Assembly (NCBI GenBank): GCA_002687175.1
Contig: NYZP01000034.1
Coordinates: forward strand, 47,242 to 111,241
Source: Parcubacteria group bacterium
Lineage (GTDB): Bacteria; Patescibacteria; ABY1; Buchananbacterales; UBA6539
DNA length: 64,000 nucleotides
Reading direction: 5' to 3'
Position 1 is the stretch's first letter. Every line of letters begins with the position of its first letter. The notes beneath the pieces are model-generated. The model did not search any database. It saw only the letters and a program-made list of their open reading frames with translations, and had not been told where the DNA came from. Shown here in pieces: positions 1-7,867 of this stretch. Made by a program: the position numbers and the translations under genes.

Positions 1-1
1 T

Positions 2-712
2 AAGGGAGTGGGCAAGACTTTTCTGGCTCATTACCTGATGGCCGGTGATTACGCGGCCATTTTTGTGGCCATTAATTGCAGTTCGTTGTTGATCGATCTT
101 CAGCAAAGAGGTGCTTCTATCTTGGAACGGATCGATCAGATTTCCGATGAATGCCAGCTACCGGTGGTGTTGATTATCGATGACATTGATATTGTTCTGG
201 ATAAAAAGGAAAAAACAGTGGCTATGGTACTCAACTGGATGCAAAGTATCCGGCAGAAAGGTTTTTACATTCTGGCCACCACCAACTATCCGGAACGGAT
301 CGATGACCGGATGATGGAACCTGGACGGTTGTCTCGCATCTTGCACGTTGACTTGCCTAATCCACAGGATCGTTGTGGAGTGTTAGACAGCCACACCAAG
401 GATCTACCGATTGCCGAAAAAGAACGGCAAGCGGTCATTAAGTGGTTGGCCAAGGAAACCAAGGGCTGGACCCAGCGTTTTCTTTGGGAGTTAGTCCAAG
501 AGGCCGCCCGTAACTGTGGTTTGGCCTTACTTGGCGGAAAAATTCAAAGTCAGGCTAATGGCACCGAAGTGATGCTCAAGCGGGAGCACTTTGAACAAGC
601 GTTAAAGGAATTGTCCCAGCGCATTGATAAGAAAAGTATTGGTGAGGAGAACGATAGGGTTCATAAATTTGTGAGTAAGAAGAGGCAAGAGATTGGTTTT
701 CGGACCGATTGA
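2..712 (+). CDS. AAA+ ATPase, 5' end cut by window edge
   Basis: This is the C-terminal part of an AAA+ ATPase. The frame is already open at base 2 and enters in the Walker A loop (KGVGKT), so the true start lies upstream and the GTG at base 8 is not a start. Walker B follows as VVLIIDDID, then sensor 1 as ATTNYPERID, then an EPGRLSR segment that fits the arginine-finger region. The C-terminal part is helical, as in AAA lid domains. The substrate is unknown; family members act as protein or nucleic-acid remodelling motors in the cytoplasm. Base composition is richer in GC than the core genes. A strong terminator follows at once, so it ends its transcription unit. Confidence 0.8.
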   Translation, partial: KGVGKTFLAHYLMAGDYAAIFVAINCSSLLIDLQQRGASILERIDQISDECQLPVVLIIDDIDIVLDKKEKTVAMVLNWMQSIRQKGFYILATTNYPERIDDRMMEPGRLSRILHVDLPNPQDRCGVLDSHTKDLPIAEKERQAVIKWLAKETKGWTQRFLWELVQEAARNCGLALLGGKIQSQANGTEVMLKREHFEQALKELSQRIDKKSIGEENDRVHKFVSKKRQEIGFRTD

Positions 713-720
713 TTGTTTAC

Positions 721-754
721 GGCTCGAGTCAAATAAGACTTGAGCCATTTTTTT
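721..754 (+). terminator. Intrinsic terminator after AAA+ gene
   Basis: A 10-bp stem, GGCTCGAGTC with GACTTGAGCC (one G-U pair), has a 6-base loop and is followed by a run of seven T. Confidence 0.85.
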
Positions 755-787
755 AGAAGGAATTTATATTAAATATCTAAGTGTGTC

Positions 788-816
788 TTGACAAATTCGG
801 TAATGTTTGATAGTGT
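788..816 (+). promoter_or_regulatory. Promoter for the 84-aa gene
   Basis: A perfect -35 TTGACA (788-793) is followed after 17 bases by a weak -10, TAGTGT (811-816). The predicted start is near 823, on an ATG that opens a 10-codon frame (…KIAAAVQS) ending at 855 right at the Shine-Dalgarno of the next gene. This could be a leaderless coupling peptide or chance. Confidence 0.5.
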
Positions 817-870
817 TTTATGATGTTAAAAATAGCGGCGGCTGTTCAAAGTTAGAGGAGGAAAATAGCT

Positions 871-1125
871 ATGAAAGTCGTAGTAATGAGAAATGCCTTA
901 GATGAGCTGGGGAAGAGGATGGTTATGGGAATCGTCGAAGCCATTGGTGGTGAAATCCTCAGCGCTCCAGACACCATGGTTGCCTTGGCAAATGACGACT
1001 GCAAAGATGGTCCAAGTATCATTTGCAGCATCATGAAGGATGAGAGACAGACATTTACGGCTGTCGAAGAATTGGCAGGCAAACAAGAGATTGAGGTTGT
1101 CAATCTTGACTTCATGAAGGTATAA
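871..1125 (+). CDS. Small orphan protein, 84 aa
   Basis: I do not recognise this protein. It reads as a compact alpha/beta domain: strand MKVVVMRN, a helix through residue 27, a strand around TMVALAND, then strand-helix-strand to the end. It has no signal peptide or membrane segment. The start is fixed by a strong Shine-Dalgarno (AGAGGAGG, 854-861) nine bases upstream, unlike the core genes of this window. It sits alone between its own promoter and terminator, the same cassette layout as the genes at 24-27 kb and 49-52 kb. A small-molecule-binding ferredoxin-like fold is possible but unproven. Confidence 0.6.
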   Translation: MKVVVMRNALDELGKRMVMGIVEAIGGEILSAPDTMVALANDDCKDGPSIICSIMKDERQTFTAVEELAGKQEIEVVNLDFMKV

Positions 1126-1160
1126 CATTCTTGCAAAATGACCATGCTTTTTAACACAAA

Positions 1161-1192
1161 AGGTCGTCAAAATTTTGACGACCTCTTTTTTT
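1161..1192 (+). terminator. Intrinsic terminator
   Basis: A self-complementary stem (arms AGGTCGTCAAAA and TTTTGACGACCT) is followed by C and a run of T. It closes the 84-aa cassette and insulates it from the B12 operon. Confidence 0.9.
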
Positions 1193-1227
1193 ATTTATGC
1201 TATCTACTTATCCCCATCACGGTTTAT

Positions 1228-1256
1228 TTGACAGGACATCTCCAGTATTATACAAT
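1228..1256 (+). promoter_or_regulatory. Promoter of the B12 operon
   Basis: TTGACA (1228-1233), a 17-base spacer and TACAAT (1251-1256) form a near-consensus sigma-70 promoter. Transcription should begin near 1263, just before the riboswitch aptamer. Confidence 0.85.
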
Positions 1257-1274
1257 CATATTACCTTAAAAAAT

Positions 1275-1380
1275 AGTTTTAATTTCAGGGAAGTGAGGTG
1301 TGATTCCTCCGCTGACCCGCAACTGTGAAACCTCTATCTAAATTAGGTAAGGGGTTAAGCCAGACCACTGAAATTAGAGC
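1275..1380 (+). promoter_or_regulatory. Cobalamin riboswitch aptamer
   Basis: The conserved core of the cobalamin riboswitch is directly readable: GGTGTGATTCCTCCGCTG followed by ACCCGCAACTGTGA, and later the B12-box-like AGCCAGACCACTG. The closing helix is perfect: AATTTCAG (1281-1288) pairs with CTGAAATT (1368-1375). The B12 box is the shorter form, without the AGGAGACC of the commonest class. It lies immediately downstream of a consensus promoter and upstream of a four-gene unit, so it most likely represses that unit when cobalamin is plentiful. Confidence 0.92.
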
Positions 1381-1399
1381 TAACTATAATTCACTAAGC

Positions 1400-1469
1400 T
1401 CTTCGAGGTACGAGAGTCGGTGATGTCTGATATGGACATTTTCGCTCTCCCTTGAACAGGGAGATTTTT
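1400..1469 (+). terminator. Riboswitch expression platform: terminator overlapping the Shine-Dalgarno
   Basis: A 7-bp stem TCTCCCT (1446-1452) with AGGGAGA (1458-1464) is followed by five T. The 3' arm is also the only Shine-Dalgarno-like sequence for the ATG at 1475. Upstream, CGAGAG can pair either with CTCTTCG just before it or with the CTCTC of the terminator 5' arm, which gives mutually exclusive states. Folding would therefore control both termination and ribosome access. Confidence 0.75.
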
Positions 1470-1474
1470 AATTT

Positions 1475-3352
1475 ATGAGAACAAAAAGAAATGGTATTCT
1501 ACCATTCTTGACTCCTCGGCTCGGAAATAAAAAGTCTAAGACTTTTTATTTCTCTCGCTCTACGTCGTCAATCAAGAATTTTTGTTTAAGCTTAGCGGCC
1601 GTGGCAATGTTGCTGCAGCCGGTTTTAGCTGCCGCCGGAGTTTCTGAAGGCGTTAGCTATTTGGAGGCACAAACTCAAGATCCATGGATTACCATGGCTT
1701 TAGTTGCTGCCGGTGAGTCTGGTATTTCTACCAGTCACTTAACTTCAGTTTCCGGAACTACGGCGACTGACTATGCTAAAACTATTTTAGCTTTAGCCGC
1801 AGTTAACGAAAATCCCGCAACTTTTGGGGTGATTGATTTTGTGGCCGAACTAAAAAGCTATCACCAAGGCGGTCAAATGGGTGATGACAGTTTGATTAAC
1901 GACGATGCTTGGTCAATTTTGGCCTTATCATCAGTCGGTGAATCTGGTACGGACGAAATGGAAGATGCCAAAGATTTTATTTTAGACAATCAAAATCCTG
2001 ATGGTGGTTGGAGTTGGGGCGTTGGTGGTGCTAGTGATACCAATGACACCTCAGCCATGATCATGGCGTTAATTGAGTCTGGCGTTAGTGCAGGGGACTC
2101 AGTTATTACTTCAGCTTTAAATTATTTAGAAGAAACCCAAAACGACGATGGTGGTTTTGGTTTTGACGGAGACTCTGATTCTGATTCTGGTTCAGACTCT
2201 TGGGTAATTGCCGCTTTAATTAAAGCCGGCATTAATCCAAACAGTTGGCAAGAGGAAGGTAACAGTCCAATTGACCATCTAGAAACTTTGCAGGATGATG
2301 ATGGTGGTTTTTGGTGGGTGCCAGAAGGTGAATCAGAATTTAACAATAAAGCGATGACTGCTTTTGCGGTAGTTGCTTTAAGTGGCTCATCTTATCCGGT
2401 TGGTTACTTTGCCGGTGGTGACGCAGGTCCGCTAGCTGGAACTTTTAGCCTAAGAATTGAAGGGGCTAGTCGCACCATCTGTGACAGTTTTGTTGAAGCG
2501 GAAAACGGTTTAGATATTGTAGAAAACGGTTCAGAAATTTGTGATTACACTTATACTATTGAAGATACCGCTTTTGGTCCTTACTTGTCAGAAGTGGCTG
2601 GTGAAGCGGCTGAAGGTCTTGAAGGTTGGCTTTATCTGGTTGATTATGTTTCACCGCCAATTGGTGCCGCTGATTATGTTTTAGTAGAAGGCGAAGAAGT
2701 ACTTTGGTACTATGGTGAGTGGGGAATTAGTCCACTGCGATTAATTGTTTCCGATGATGAAGTAGATTCTGGAGACAGCACCACAATTACCGTTGAATAT
2801 TATGAAGATGGTTCTTGGCTACCGTTGGCCGGTGCTACTATTAAAGGTGCTGACCAAGACTACACTGCTAACGGTTCAGGACAATTAGCTCTAGGTTTAG
2901 ATGATGGTTTTTACAACCTTTACGCCGAAGAAGATGGTTATGTCAGAAGTGCTAAAGTCGGAGTTACCTTTGGCGAGGGAGTTTCCGGAAATATTGGTTT
3001 AACCGTTGAAATTGATCAAGGCGGTGGCGGTGGTGGCGGTGATGGTATTGGTTTAGACATCGATACCAGTAGTATTGACTTTGGTATTTTAAGTCCTGGT
3101 GAAATTGCTGAAAGTATTGTTGGTATCATCGGTAATGTTGGTACTATTGATATCACAGTCAGCGCCTCGGTTTCTGGTGACACACTGTTTACTTCAAATT
3201 TAACAATTAACGCCGTTGCTCCTAGTCAGTATTCACAAGACTTTAATGCCGGTGAAGGTGGTTCCGCTACTGTCGCCTTAAGTGTGCCAGAAAATTATCT
3301 TGGTTCAGGTGTTAAAAACGGTGAGCTGATTTTTTGGGCCACGCCTCAATAA
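1475..3352 (+). CDS. Secreted transcobalamin-like protein (alpha/alpha toroid plus DUF4430 plus Ig-like domains)
   Basis: This 625-aa exported protein has a basic N-terminus and a hydrophobic signal segment around residues 35-53 ending VLAAA. Residues about 60-310 form an alpha/alpha-toroid of the prenyltransferase/terpene-cyclase type, with repeated motifs QNPDGGWSWG, QNDDGGFGF and QDDDGGFWWV. Residues about 320-425 match the DUF4430 fold of the transcobalamin C-terminal domain, with GWLYLVDY and VLWYYGEW. Next come an Ig-like or carboxypeptidase-regulatory-like domain, a glycine linker and a final beta-sandwich (IDFGILSPGE). Toroid plus DUF4430 is the architecture of intrinsic factor and transcobalamin, which clamp cobalamin between the two domains. 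With the B12 riboswitch upstream, extracellular cobalamin binding is the best inference. The start follows the terminator/Shine-Dalgarno hairpin. Confidence 0.8.
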   Translation: MRTKRNGILPFLTPRLGNKKSKTFYFSRSTSSIKNFCLSLAAVAMLLQPVLAAAGVSEGVSYLEAQTQDPWITMALVAAGESGISTSHLTSVSGTTATDYAKTILALAAVNENPATFGVIDFVAELKSYHQGGQMGDDSLINDDAWSILALSSVGESGTDEMEDAKDFILDNQNPDGGWSWGVGGASDTNDTSAMIMALIESGVSAGDSVITSALNYLEETQNDDGGFGFDGDSDSDSGSDSWVIAALIKAGINPNSWQEEGNSPIDHLETLQDDDGGFWWVPEGESEFNNKAMTAFAVVALSGSSYPVGYFAGGDAGPLAGTFSLRIEGASRTICDSFVEAENGLDIVENGSEICDYTYTIEDTAFGPYLSEVAGEAAEGLEGWLYLVDYVSPPIGAADYVLVEGEEVLWYYGEWGISPLRLIVSDDEVDSGDSTTITVEYYEDGSWLPLAGATIKGADQDYTANGSGQLALGLDDGFYNLYAEEDGYVRSAKVGVTFGEGVSGNIGLTVEIDQGGGGGGGDGIGLDIDTSSIDFGILSPGEIAESIVGIIGNVGTIDITVSASVSGDTLFTSNLTINAVAPSQYSQDFNAGEGGSATVALSVPENYLGSGVKNGELIFWATPQ

Positions 3353-3370
3353 AGAAATAAAGAATAAACT

Positions 3371-3886
3371 ATGTTAAAGCGAAGCTGGTTGATCCTGATA
3401 ATCTTATTTTTTGGAAGTTTAGTTTTTAGTCAATCAGCTTCTGCCGTAGGTGTTGGTGTAAAACCAAAAGAAGTTCAACTGGACGTTAGAGTAGGGCAAG
3501 AAACCACGACCGAAATTTTAGTGATTAACATTGCTAAAGAACCGGCTCTTTACCAAGTGACGGCCGATGCCTTGGAAGATGAAATCAGCATCAGCCCTCA
3601 AGATTTTAAGATGGAAGCCGACACCAATAGACTTGTAACTATTATTGTTAAGCTTAAAACGCCGGGACTGTTCAACACTAATTTGTCAGTGGTGGCGCGT
3701 CCATTAGGCGCCGGTGGCTTAACCGCCGCTTCGGGCGTAAAAGTTCCAATAACCATTACTGCTTCGGGATTTCCTTTATGGTGGTGGGGAGCAGGCCTCT
3801 TCGTTCTAGTTTGCTTAAGTTGGTTATTTAGAGTAAAATTAAAAAAGAAACTTAGAAAAGCTAAAATCAGTAACCCAGAACTATGA
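3371..3886 (+). CDS. Membrane-anchored Ig-like protein of the B12 operon
   Basis: A signal peptide (residues 1-25, ending SASA) leads to one beta-sandwich domain of about 100 residues (VGVGVKPKEVQLDVRVGQ…), resembling WxL-associated or pilus-chaperone-like Ig folds. A C-terminal transmembrane helix (PLWWWGAGLFVLVCLSWLF) follows, with a Lys/Arg-rich cytoplasmic tail. The protein should sit outside the membrane on a single anchor. Its stop overlaps the next start (ATGA), so the two are translationally coupled. I infer a scaffold or docking role for the secreted B12-binding protein; there is no direct evidence for a ligand. Confidence 0.7.
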   Translation: MLKRSWLILIILFFGSLVFSQSASAVGVGVKPKEVQLDVRVGQETTTEILVINIAKEPALYQVTADALEDEISISPQDFKMEADTNRLVTIIVKLKTPGLFNTNLSVVARPLGAGGLTAASGVKVPITITASGFPLWWWGAGLFVLVCLSWLFRVKLKKKLRKAKISNPEL

Positions 3887-4338
3887 AGTTAATTGCCAAA
3901 ATAATTATAATCGTTACCATATTTGCTGCTGGTTTTTATATTGGTCAACAAGCCTTGGCACCAGCAAATGGCTCTAAAGTAGTAGGTGAAGAAAATAGTG
4001 AACAAATAACAGTCAGTTTAATGTTTGACTTTGGTGATGGTGAAGTACGAACTTTTAATGATGTGGTTTTATCAAAGAATGCGACGATGCTTGAACTTTT
4101 AGAAAAAGTAACTACTGACAATGATTTAGAATTTAGGATCACAGATTATGGTGGTGGTTTAGGAGCGTTAATTGAGTCAATTAATAATTATTCATCTGAT
4201 GCTCGGAATAATCGCTATTGGCATTTCTGGGTGAATAATGTTTACTCCGACATTGGAGCCAGTAATTACATTTTAGAAAATAGTGATGTGGTTGAATGGA
4301 AATATACTTTAAATCAATTTAATTTAATAGTTAATTAA
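3883..4338 (+). CDS. DUF4430 lipid- or membrane-tethered protein
   Basis: This 151-aa protein has an N-terminal hydrophobic segment (IAKIIIIVTIFAAGFYIG) followed by one DUF4430 domain. The domain shows the family hallmark of an aromatic-rich segment, YWHFWVNNVYSDIGASNY, and a final VVEWKYTL strand. In transcobalamins this fold supplies one face of the cobalamin pocket. There is no toroid here, so it may be an accessory or relay binding domain at the membrane. It overlaps the preceding gene by four bases and is followed six bases later by the membrane protein gene. Confidence 0.75.
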   Translation: MKLIAKIIIIVTIFAAGFYIGQQALAPANGSKVVGEENSEQITVSLMFDFGDGEVRTFNDVVLSKNATMLELLEKVTTDNDLEFRITDYGGGLGALIESINNYSSDARNNRYWHFWVNNVYSDIGASNYILENSDVVEWKYTLNQFNLIVN

Positions 4339-4344
4339 AAAGTT

Positions 4345-4884
4345 ATGGATAAAAGAACAAAATTGATCATCTCTTTCATCTTAATTGTTCTAGCAGTGGC
4401 AACCAGAACATTGCCACATCTTTGGAACTTTGCACCAATTGCGGCCATTGCCCTTTTTGCCGGTGTCTATATGGGCCGTAGTTATGCCTTAATTTTACCA
4501 CCAGTTGCTATGCTGGCTGGTGATATGTTTATTGGTTTTTACTCTTTACCTCTAATGGCCGTAGTTTATGGCAGTTTTATGTTGATTGGCTTGATTGGTG
4601 TTTGGATTAAAAAACACAAGAGTTTAGAAACAGTTATTGCTGCCAGCATTTCCGCTTCAGTGGTATTTTTTCTGGCCACTAATTTAACCTATTGGCAGTT
4701 CTCACCTTTATATTCTCATGACCTAGCAGGTTTATTGACTGCATTTTCTAGTGCCTTACCATTTTTCCGTAATACTTTATTAGGTGATCTATTCTATACT
4801 GGAGTATTATTTGGTGCTTACGAAGCAGTTATAATGTGGTCAAAACAGAAGAAATTAGCATTTCAGACTGCAAAAAATATCTAA
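4345..4884 (+). CDS. DUF6580-like integral membrane protein, candidate B12 uptake component
   Basis: The protein is 179 aa with five or six predicted transmembrane helices and almost no soluble part. Features I associate with DUF6580 are visible: RTLPHLWNFAPIAAIALFAG near the N-terminus, FFLATNLTYW in the middle, and ALPFFRNTLLGDLFYTGVLFG near the C-terminus. Its size and topology resemble the S-components of ECF vitamin transporters, but no ATPase or T-component gene is nearby. As the last gene of a cobalamin-riboswitch unit that also encodes a transcobalamin-like protein, it is the obvious candidate for moving the vitamin across the membrane. Function is inferred. Confidence 0.7.
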   Translation: MDKRTKLIISFILIVLAVATRTLPHLWNFAPIAAIALFAGVYMGRSYALILPPVAMLAGDMFIGFYSLPLMAVVYGSFMLIGLIGVWIKKHKSLETVIAASISASVVFFLATNLTYWQFSPLYSHDLAGLLTAFSSALPFFRNTLLGDLFYTGVLFGAYEAVIMWSKQKKLAFQTAKNI

Positions 4885-4908
4885 AATAATCTAAAAATAT
4901 TATAAAAA

Positions 4909-4937
4909 ACTGTGGATAAGTATCCACAGTTTTTTTA
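4909..4937 (+). terminator. Intrinsic terminator of the B12 operon
   Basis: A perfect 10-bp stem, ACTGTGGATA and TATCCACAGT with a 2-base loop, is followed by seven T. A-runs on the other side make it potentially bidirectional. Confidence 0.9.
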
Positions 4938-4955
4938 TAATAAAATTTCTGTTTG

Positions 4956-4964
4956 TGGTATAAT
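4956..4964 (+). promoter_or_regulatory. Extended -10 promoter for surface gene
   Basis: TGG followed by TATAAT (4959-4964) is an extended -10; no good -35 is seen. The roughly 135-base leader between it and the next gene is very AT-rich, with no clear fold or Shine-Dalgarno. Confidence 0.65.
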
Positions 4965-5104
4965 ATATGAAGTTAGCTTAGAAGCGTTACAGTTGAATTT
5001 AATTTTATAAAAACTATATGACTTAAGATATTTCTATATAAAATACATTCGCCAAAACAAAAATAAAAATTTTAATCAATTTAATTTAATAAGTAAAAAT
5101 ATTT

Positions 5105-5803
5105 ATGATTAAAATTAAAAGTCAGTTATCAAAAATGAGTCAATTTTTTCAAAGCGCGGCCGTAGTTGTAATAGCCTCGCTTTTTGTTATGTCGGTTGTT
5201 TATGCCGCTTCAACTATTGGTACAAACATAACGACCGAAGGTACGGTCGAGGTTTCCGGAGCTCATGCTTCAACCACTGGTTTCATGGTGATCGGTACTG
5301 CCTTAGACGCTACTCTGTCTCCATCAGCTGGTGATTTGTTTGTTTCAAATAACGCTACGGTGACTACATCACTACATGTGGGTAGCAACGCCACTATAAC
5401 TAACACTTTAGAAATTAATGGTGCCTATGCTTCGACCACTGGTTATTTAGCAGTTGGTACAGACTTTTCGGCCCTGATGAGTGGTGGTGATATATTTAAC
5501 TCAGGCAATGCTACGTCCAGTGGGAATCTAAGTGTTGGTGGCTTTGCTTCAACAACCGGTTACTTAAAAGTTGGTGGTGGAGTTATTGATATGTCAACCG
5601 GAACCCCAACTACTACCCCGGGAATATTTTCTCGTGATCGAACGAATTCAACATCAACTGTCAGTGTTGGTGATATTGATGATGGGAGCGCTGCAACTGT
5701 AAGCAATGGTTGTTTAGAAATGGCAGTTGAAGGAGTTTATTATAACTGTATGGTTGACGCCGGTGTTGGTGATCTAAATTGCGTCATTGGTAGATGTAAT
5801 TAA
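5105..5803 (+). CDS. Surface protein with ASTTG-type repeats
   Basis: This 232-aa protein has a signal or anchor segment (VVVIASLFVMSVVYA, residues 20-34) and then a Ser/Thr/Gly-rich exported region. Three imperfect repeats carry ASTTGFMVIG, ASTTGYLAVG and ASTTGYLKVG, roughly 55 residues apart, and suggest a beta-helical or fibre-like stalk. The C-terminus is different and contains four cysteines (NGCLEM, YYNCMVD, LNCVIGRC). Repeats of this kind recur in surface proteins I associate with Parcubacteria. A cell-surface or adhesive role is inferred. It is followed closely by another secreted protein. Confidence 0.65.
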   Translation: MIKIKSQLSKMSQFFQSAAVVVIASLFVMSVVYAASTIGTNITTEGTVEVSGAHASTTGFMVIGTALDATLSPSAGDLFVSNNATVTTSLHVGSNATITNTLEINGAYASTTGYLAVGTDFSALMSGGDIFNSGNATSSGNLSVGGFASTTGYLKVGGGVIDMSTGTPTTTPGIFSRDRTNSTSTVSVGDIDDGSAATVSNGCLEMAVEGVYYNCMVDAGVGDLNCVIGRCN

Positions 5804-5841
5804 AACAGAGAAAATTAATTAACCTTAAATCTTATAATATT

Positions 5842-7443
5842 ATGAGAAAGATTTTCTTGACAATATCAGGGGTTACCATATTTTCTCTGGCCTTAGGTTT
5901 GCCTTTGGCAGCCTTGGCAGCAGTTATAACTTTTGATGGTACTACAACTTTAGCTATGCCTAATGGTAGAAACGTGGATGTACTAACAGGCTCAACTGTT
6001 GAGGCCTTCACAGTTAATGACGACTCAACTCTTTCACTTGATTTAGCTAGCGATTCCAACGTTAGTTTAGAGGCGACTGATAGCTGGATAATGTCAGTTT
6101 CTCCAGAAATTGCCCAAAACAGTTGTTCCGGCACAACCGCTTCAATGAACATAACTTCGGCTACGACCCAAACAGTGACTGTTACAATCAGTGGTGACCT
6201 TTGTGGTGCTGCTGGTGGTGGTCCTGGAGGAGGCGGTGGCGGTGGCGGTGGCGGCGGTGTCCCAGCTGTACCACCAACTGAGACCTCGGCGGTGATTAAT
6301 GGTGGTAATGATCAAACGGACAGTGTTAATGTTACTTTAACTTTAGCGGCAACTTCGGCAACTCTTATGTTAGTTTCTAATACCTCCGATTTTTCTGATT
6401 CTGACTCCACTTGGGAAGATTATGCTACCTCTAAATCATGGACTCTAACTTCTGATTTAGGAACCAAAACAGTCTATGTTAAATATCGCAGTTCCAGTGG
6501 CGGTGAATCAGCAGCTGTTACAGATACTATTGAATTAGTAGCTGCTACTGAACCGGAAAGTTCCGATGTCAGTGGTTCTGCTGGCGGTAGTGTGAGTTTA
6601 AGTGATGATAGTGCAGCTGTTTCAGTACCAGCTGGCGCTATTACTGGAAGTGGTACAGTTAGTATTACCCCAACCACAAGTTATACTTCTCCTGGCGGCA
6701 GTGATAAAATTGTTGGTGGTAAAGTTTATGATTTACTCTTAACCGTTGACGGTTCAACAGTGGCTACTTTTGATGAATTTGTTACTTTAACTTTTAGTTA
6801 CAATGACGGCGATGTTAGTGGTATTGATGAGTCAACTTTATCGATTAAATATTGGAGTGAGGCAACGGCCGAGTGGCTTGATTTAGGTGGTACTGTTGAC
6901 TCAGATAATAATACAGTTACCGTTGAAACCGCTCACTTTACTCAGTTTGCTATTGTTGGACAACAGTTATCTGGTGGTGGTGAACTTGTAAAATTGGAGT
7001 GTGCCGCAGATGCTGGTGTTAATGATCCCTGCAAAGCAGTCTATTATTTAGGTGACGATGGTAAGCGGTATGTTTTCCCTAATGAAAAAACTTACAACAC
7101 CTGGTACAGTGATTTCTCGTCAGTAACAACTATCAGTGCCGACGATTTAGCTACTTATATGATTGGTGGCAATGTAACATATCGACCAGGAGTTAAATTG
7201 GTTAAGATTCAGACTAATTCAAAGGTTTACGCTATTAGCGGTGGCGGTGTCTTACGTTGGGTATCCACCGGAGAGGCTGCCGAAGGATTATACGGAAGTA
7301 GCTGGGCCAGTATGGTTGAAGATATTCCTGATGCTTTTTTCATTAATTACACTGAGGGGGCTGATATTGCGGAGACTGCTGATTATGATAAAGCGGCCAT
7401 TTTGAATGTAGCTGTGGACATTAATACTGATAAAGGCTTGTAA
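5842..7443 (+). CDS. Secreted multidomain surface protein
   Basis: A clear signal peptide (residues 1-27, ALAA) precedes a beta-rich domain, a glycine linker of about 15 residues near 130, an Ig-like domain and a ZU5-like region (SDDSAAVSVPAGAITGSG…). The C-terminal 150 residues form a compact module with KRYVFPNEKTYNTWY, GGNVTYRPGVKLVKI and GGVLRWVSTGEAA. I recognise that module as recurrent in predicted surface proteins of Patescibacteria, but it has no known function. The protein ends shortly before a strong terminator, so the two surface genes at 5.1-7.4 kb form one unit. Confidence 0.65.
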   Translation: MRKIFLTISGVTIFSLALGLPLAALAAVITFDGTTTLAMPNGRNVDVLTGSTVEAFTVNDDSTLSLDLASDSNVSLEATDSWIMSVSPEIAQNSCSGTTASMNITSATTQTVTVTISGDLCGAAGGGPGGGGGGGGGGGVPAVPPTETSAVINGGNDQTDSVNVTLTLAATSATLMLVSNTSDFSDSDSTWEDYATSKSWTLTSDLGTKTVYVKYRSSSGGESAAVTDTIELVAATEPESSDVSGSAGGSVSLSDDSAAVSVPAGAITGSGTVSITPTTSYTSPGGSDKIVGGKVYDLLLTVDGSTVATFDEFVTLTFSYNDGDVSGIDESTLSIKYWSEATAEWLDLGGTVDSDNNTVTVETAHFTQFAIVGQQLSGGGELVKLECAADAGVNDPCKAVYYLGDDGKRYVFPNEKTYNTWYSDFSSVTTISADDLATYMIGGNVTYRPGVKLVKIQTNSKVYAISGGGVLRWVSTGEAAEGLYGSSWASMVEDIPDAFFINYTEGADIAETADYDKAAILNVAVDINTDKGL

Positions 7444-7458
7444 AAATAAATTATTTAA

Positions 7459-7494
7459 AAAGAAGGTGCCATAATTTGGCACCTTCTTTTTTTT
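7459..7494 (+). terminator. Intrinsic terminator
   Basis: The stem AGAAGGTGCC pairs with GGCACCTTCT around a short AT loop and is followed by a long T run. Confidence 0.9.
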
Positions 7495-7506
7495 AGTAAA
7501 ATATTG

Positions 7507-7512
7507 TATAAT
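7507..7512 (+). promoter_or_regulatory. -10 element of a leaderless gene
   Basis: TATAAT ends seven bases before the ATG at 7520, so the predicted transcription start falls on or next to the start codon. Confidence 0.65.
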
Positions 7513-7519
7513 AATTTAT

Positions 7520-7867
7520 ATGGTTCCTAAAAGTTTAAACAAAAATAAATCAACAAATAGATCATCTCAGTCGCCTCAGTCGACTAACCAACAAATTTTG
7601 GAGCTCAGGAAATTGGTAGAAGAAAATTTAGAAGTTTCAAAAAAGTTGTTAGAGACTAATGATAAACTTAGGCACTGGATTATTTTTCAACGTATTTGGA
7701 CAGTGTTAAAATTATTAATAATTATCGTACCGTTAATTTTAGGAGCAATTTATCTACCGCCTTTACTAAGCCAGGCGATAGAACCTTATAAAGAACTCTT
7801 AAATCTGGGTCAAGGGGCTGATAGTTTAAATTTTATTGATCAGCTAAATGAAAAAATTAATCAGTAG
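7520..7867 (+). CDS. Small membrane protein, hypothetical
   Basis: I do not recognise this 115-aa protein. The first 30 residues are Ser/Asn/Gln-rich. Residues 28-55 form a likely coiled coil (ILELRKLVEENLEVSKKLLETNDKLRHW), and residues 60-90 are a strong transmembrane segment (VLKLLIIIVPLILGAIYLPPLL). The start is supported by a -10 box placed for a leaderless mRNA. Its end overlaps the next gene by 20 bases, so the two are probably co-expressed, although the neighbour is a DNA repair enzyme with no obvious link. Confidence 0.6.
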   Translation: MVPKSLNKNKSTNRSSQSPQSTNQQILELRKLVEENLEVSKKLLETNDKLRHWIIFQRIWTVLKLLIIIVPLILGAIYLPPLLSQAIEPYKELLNLGQGADSLNFIDQLNEKINQ

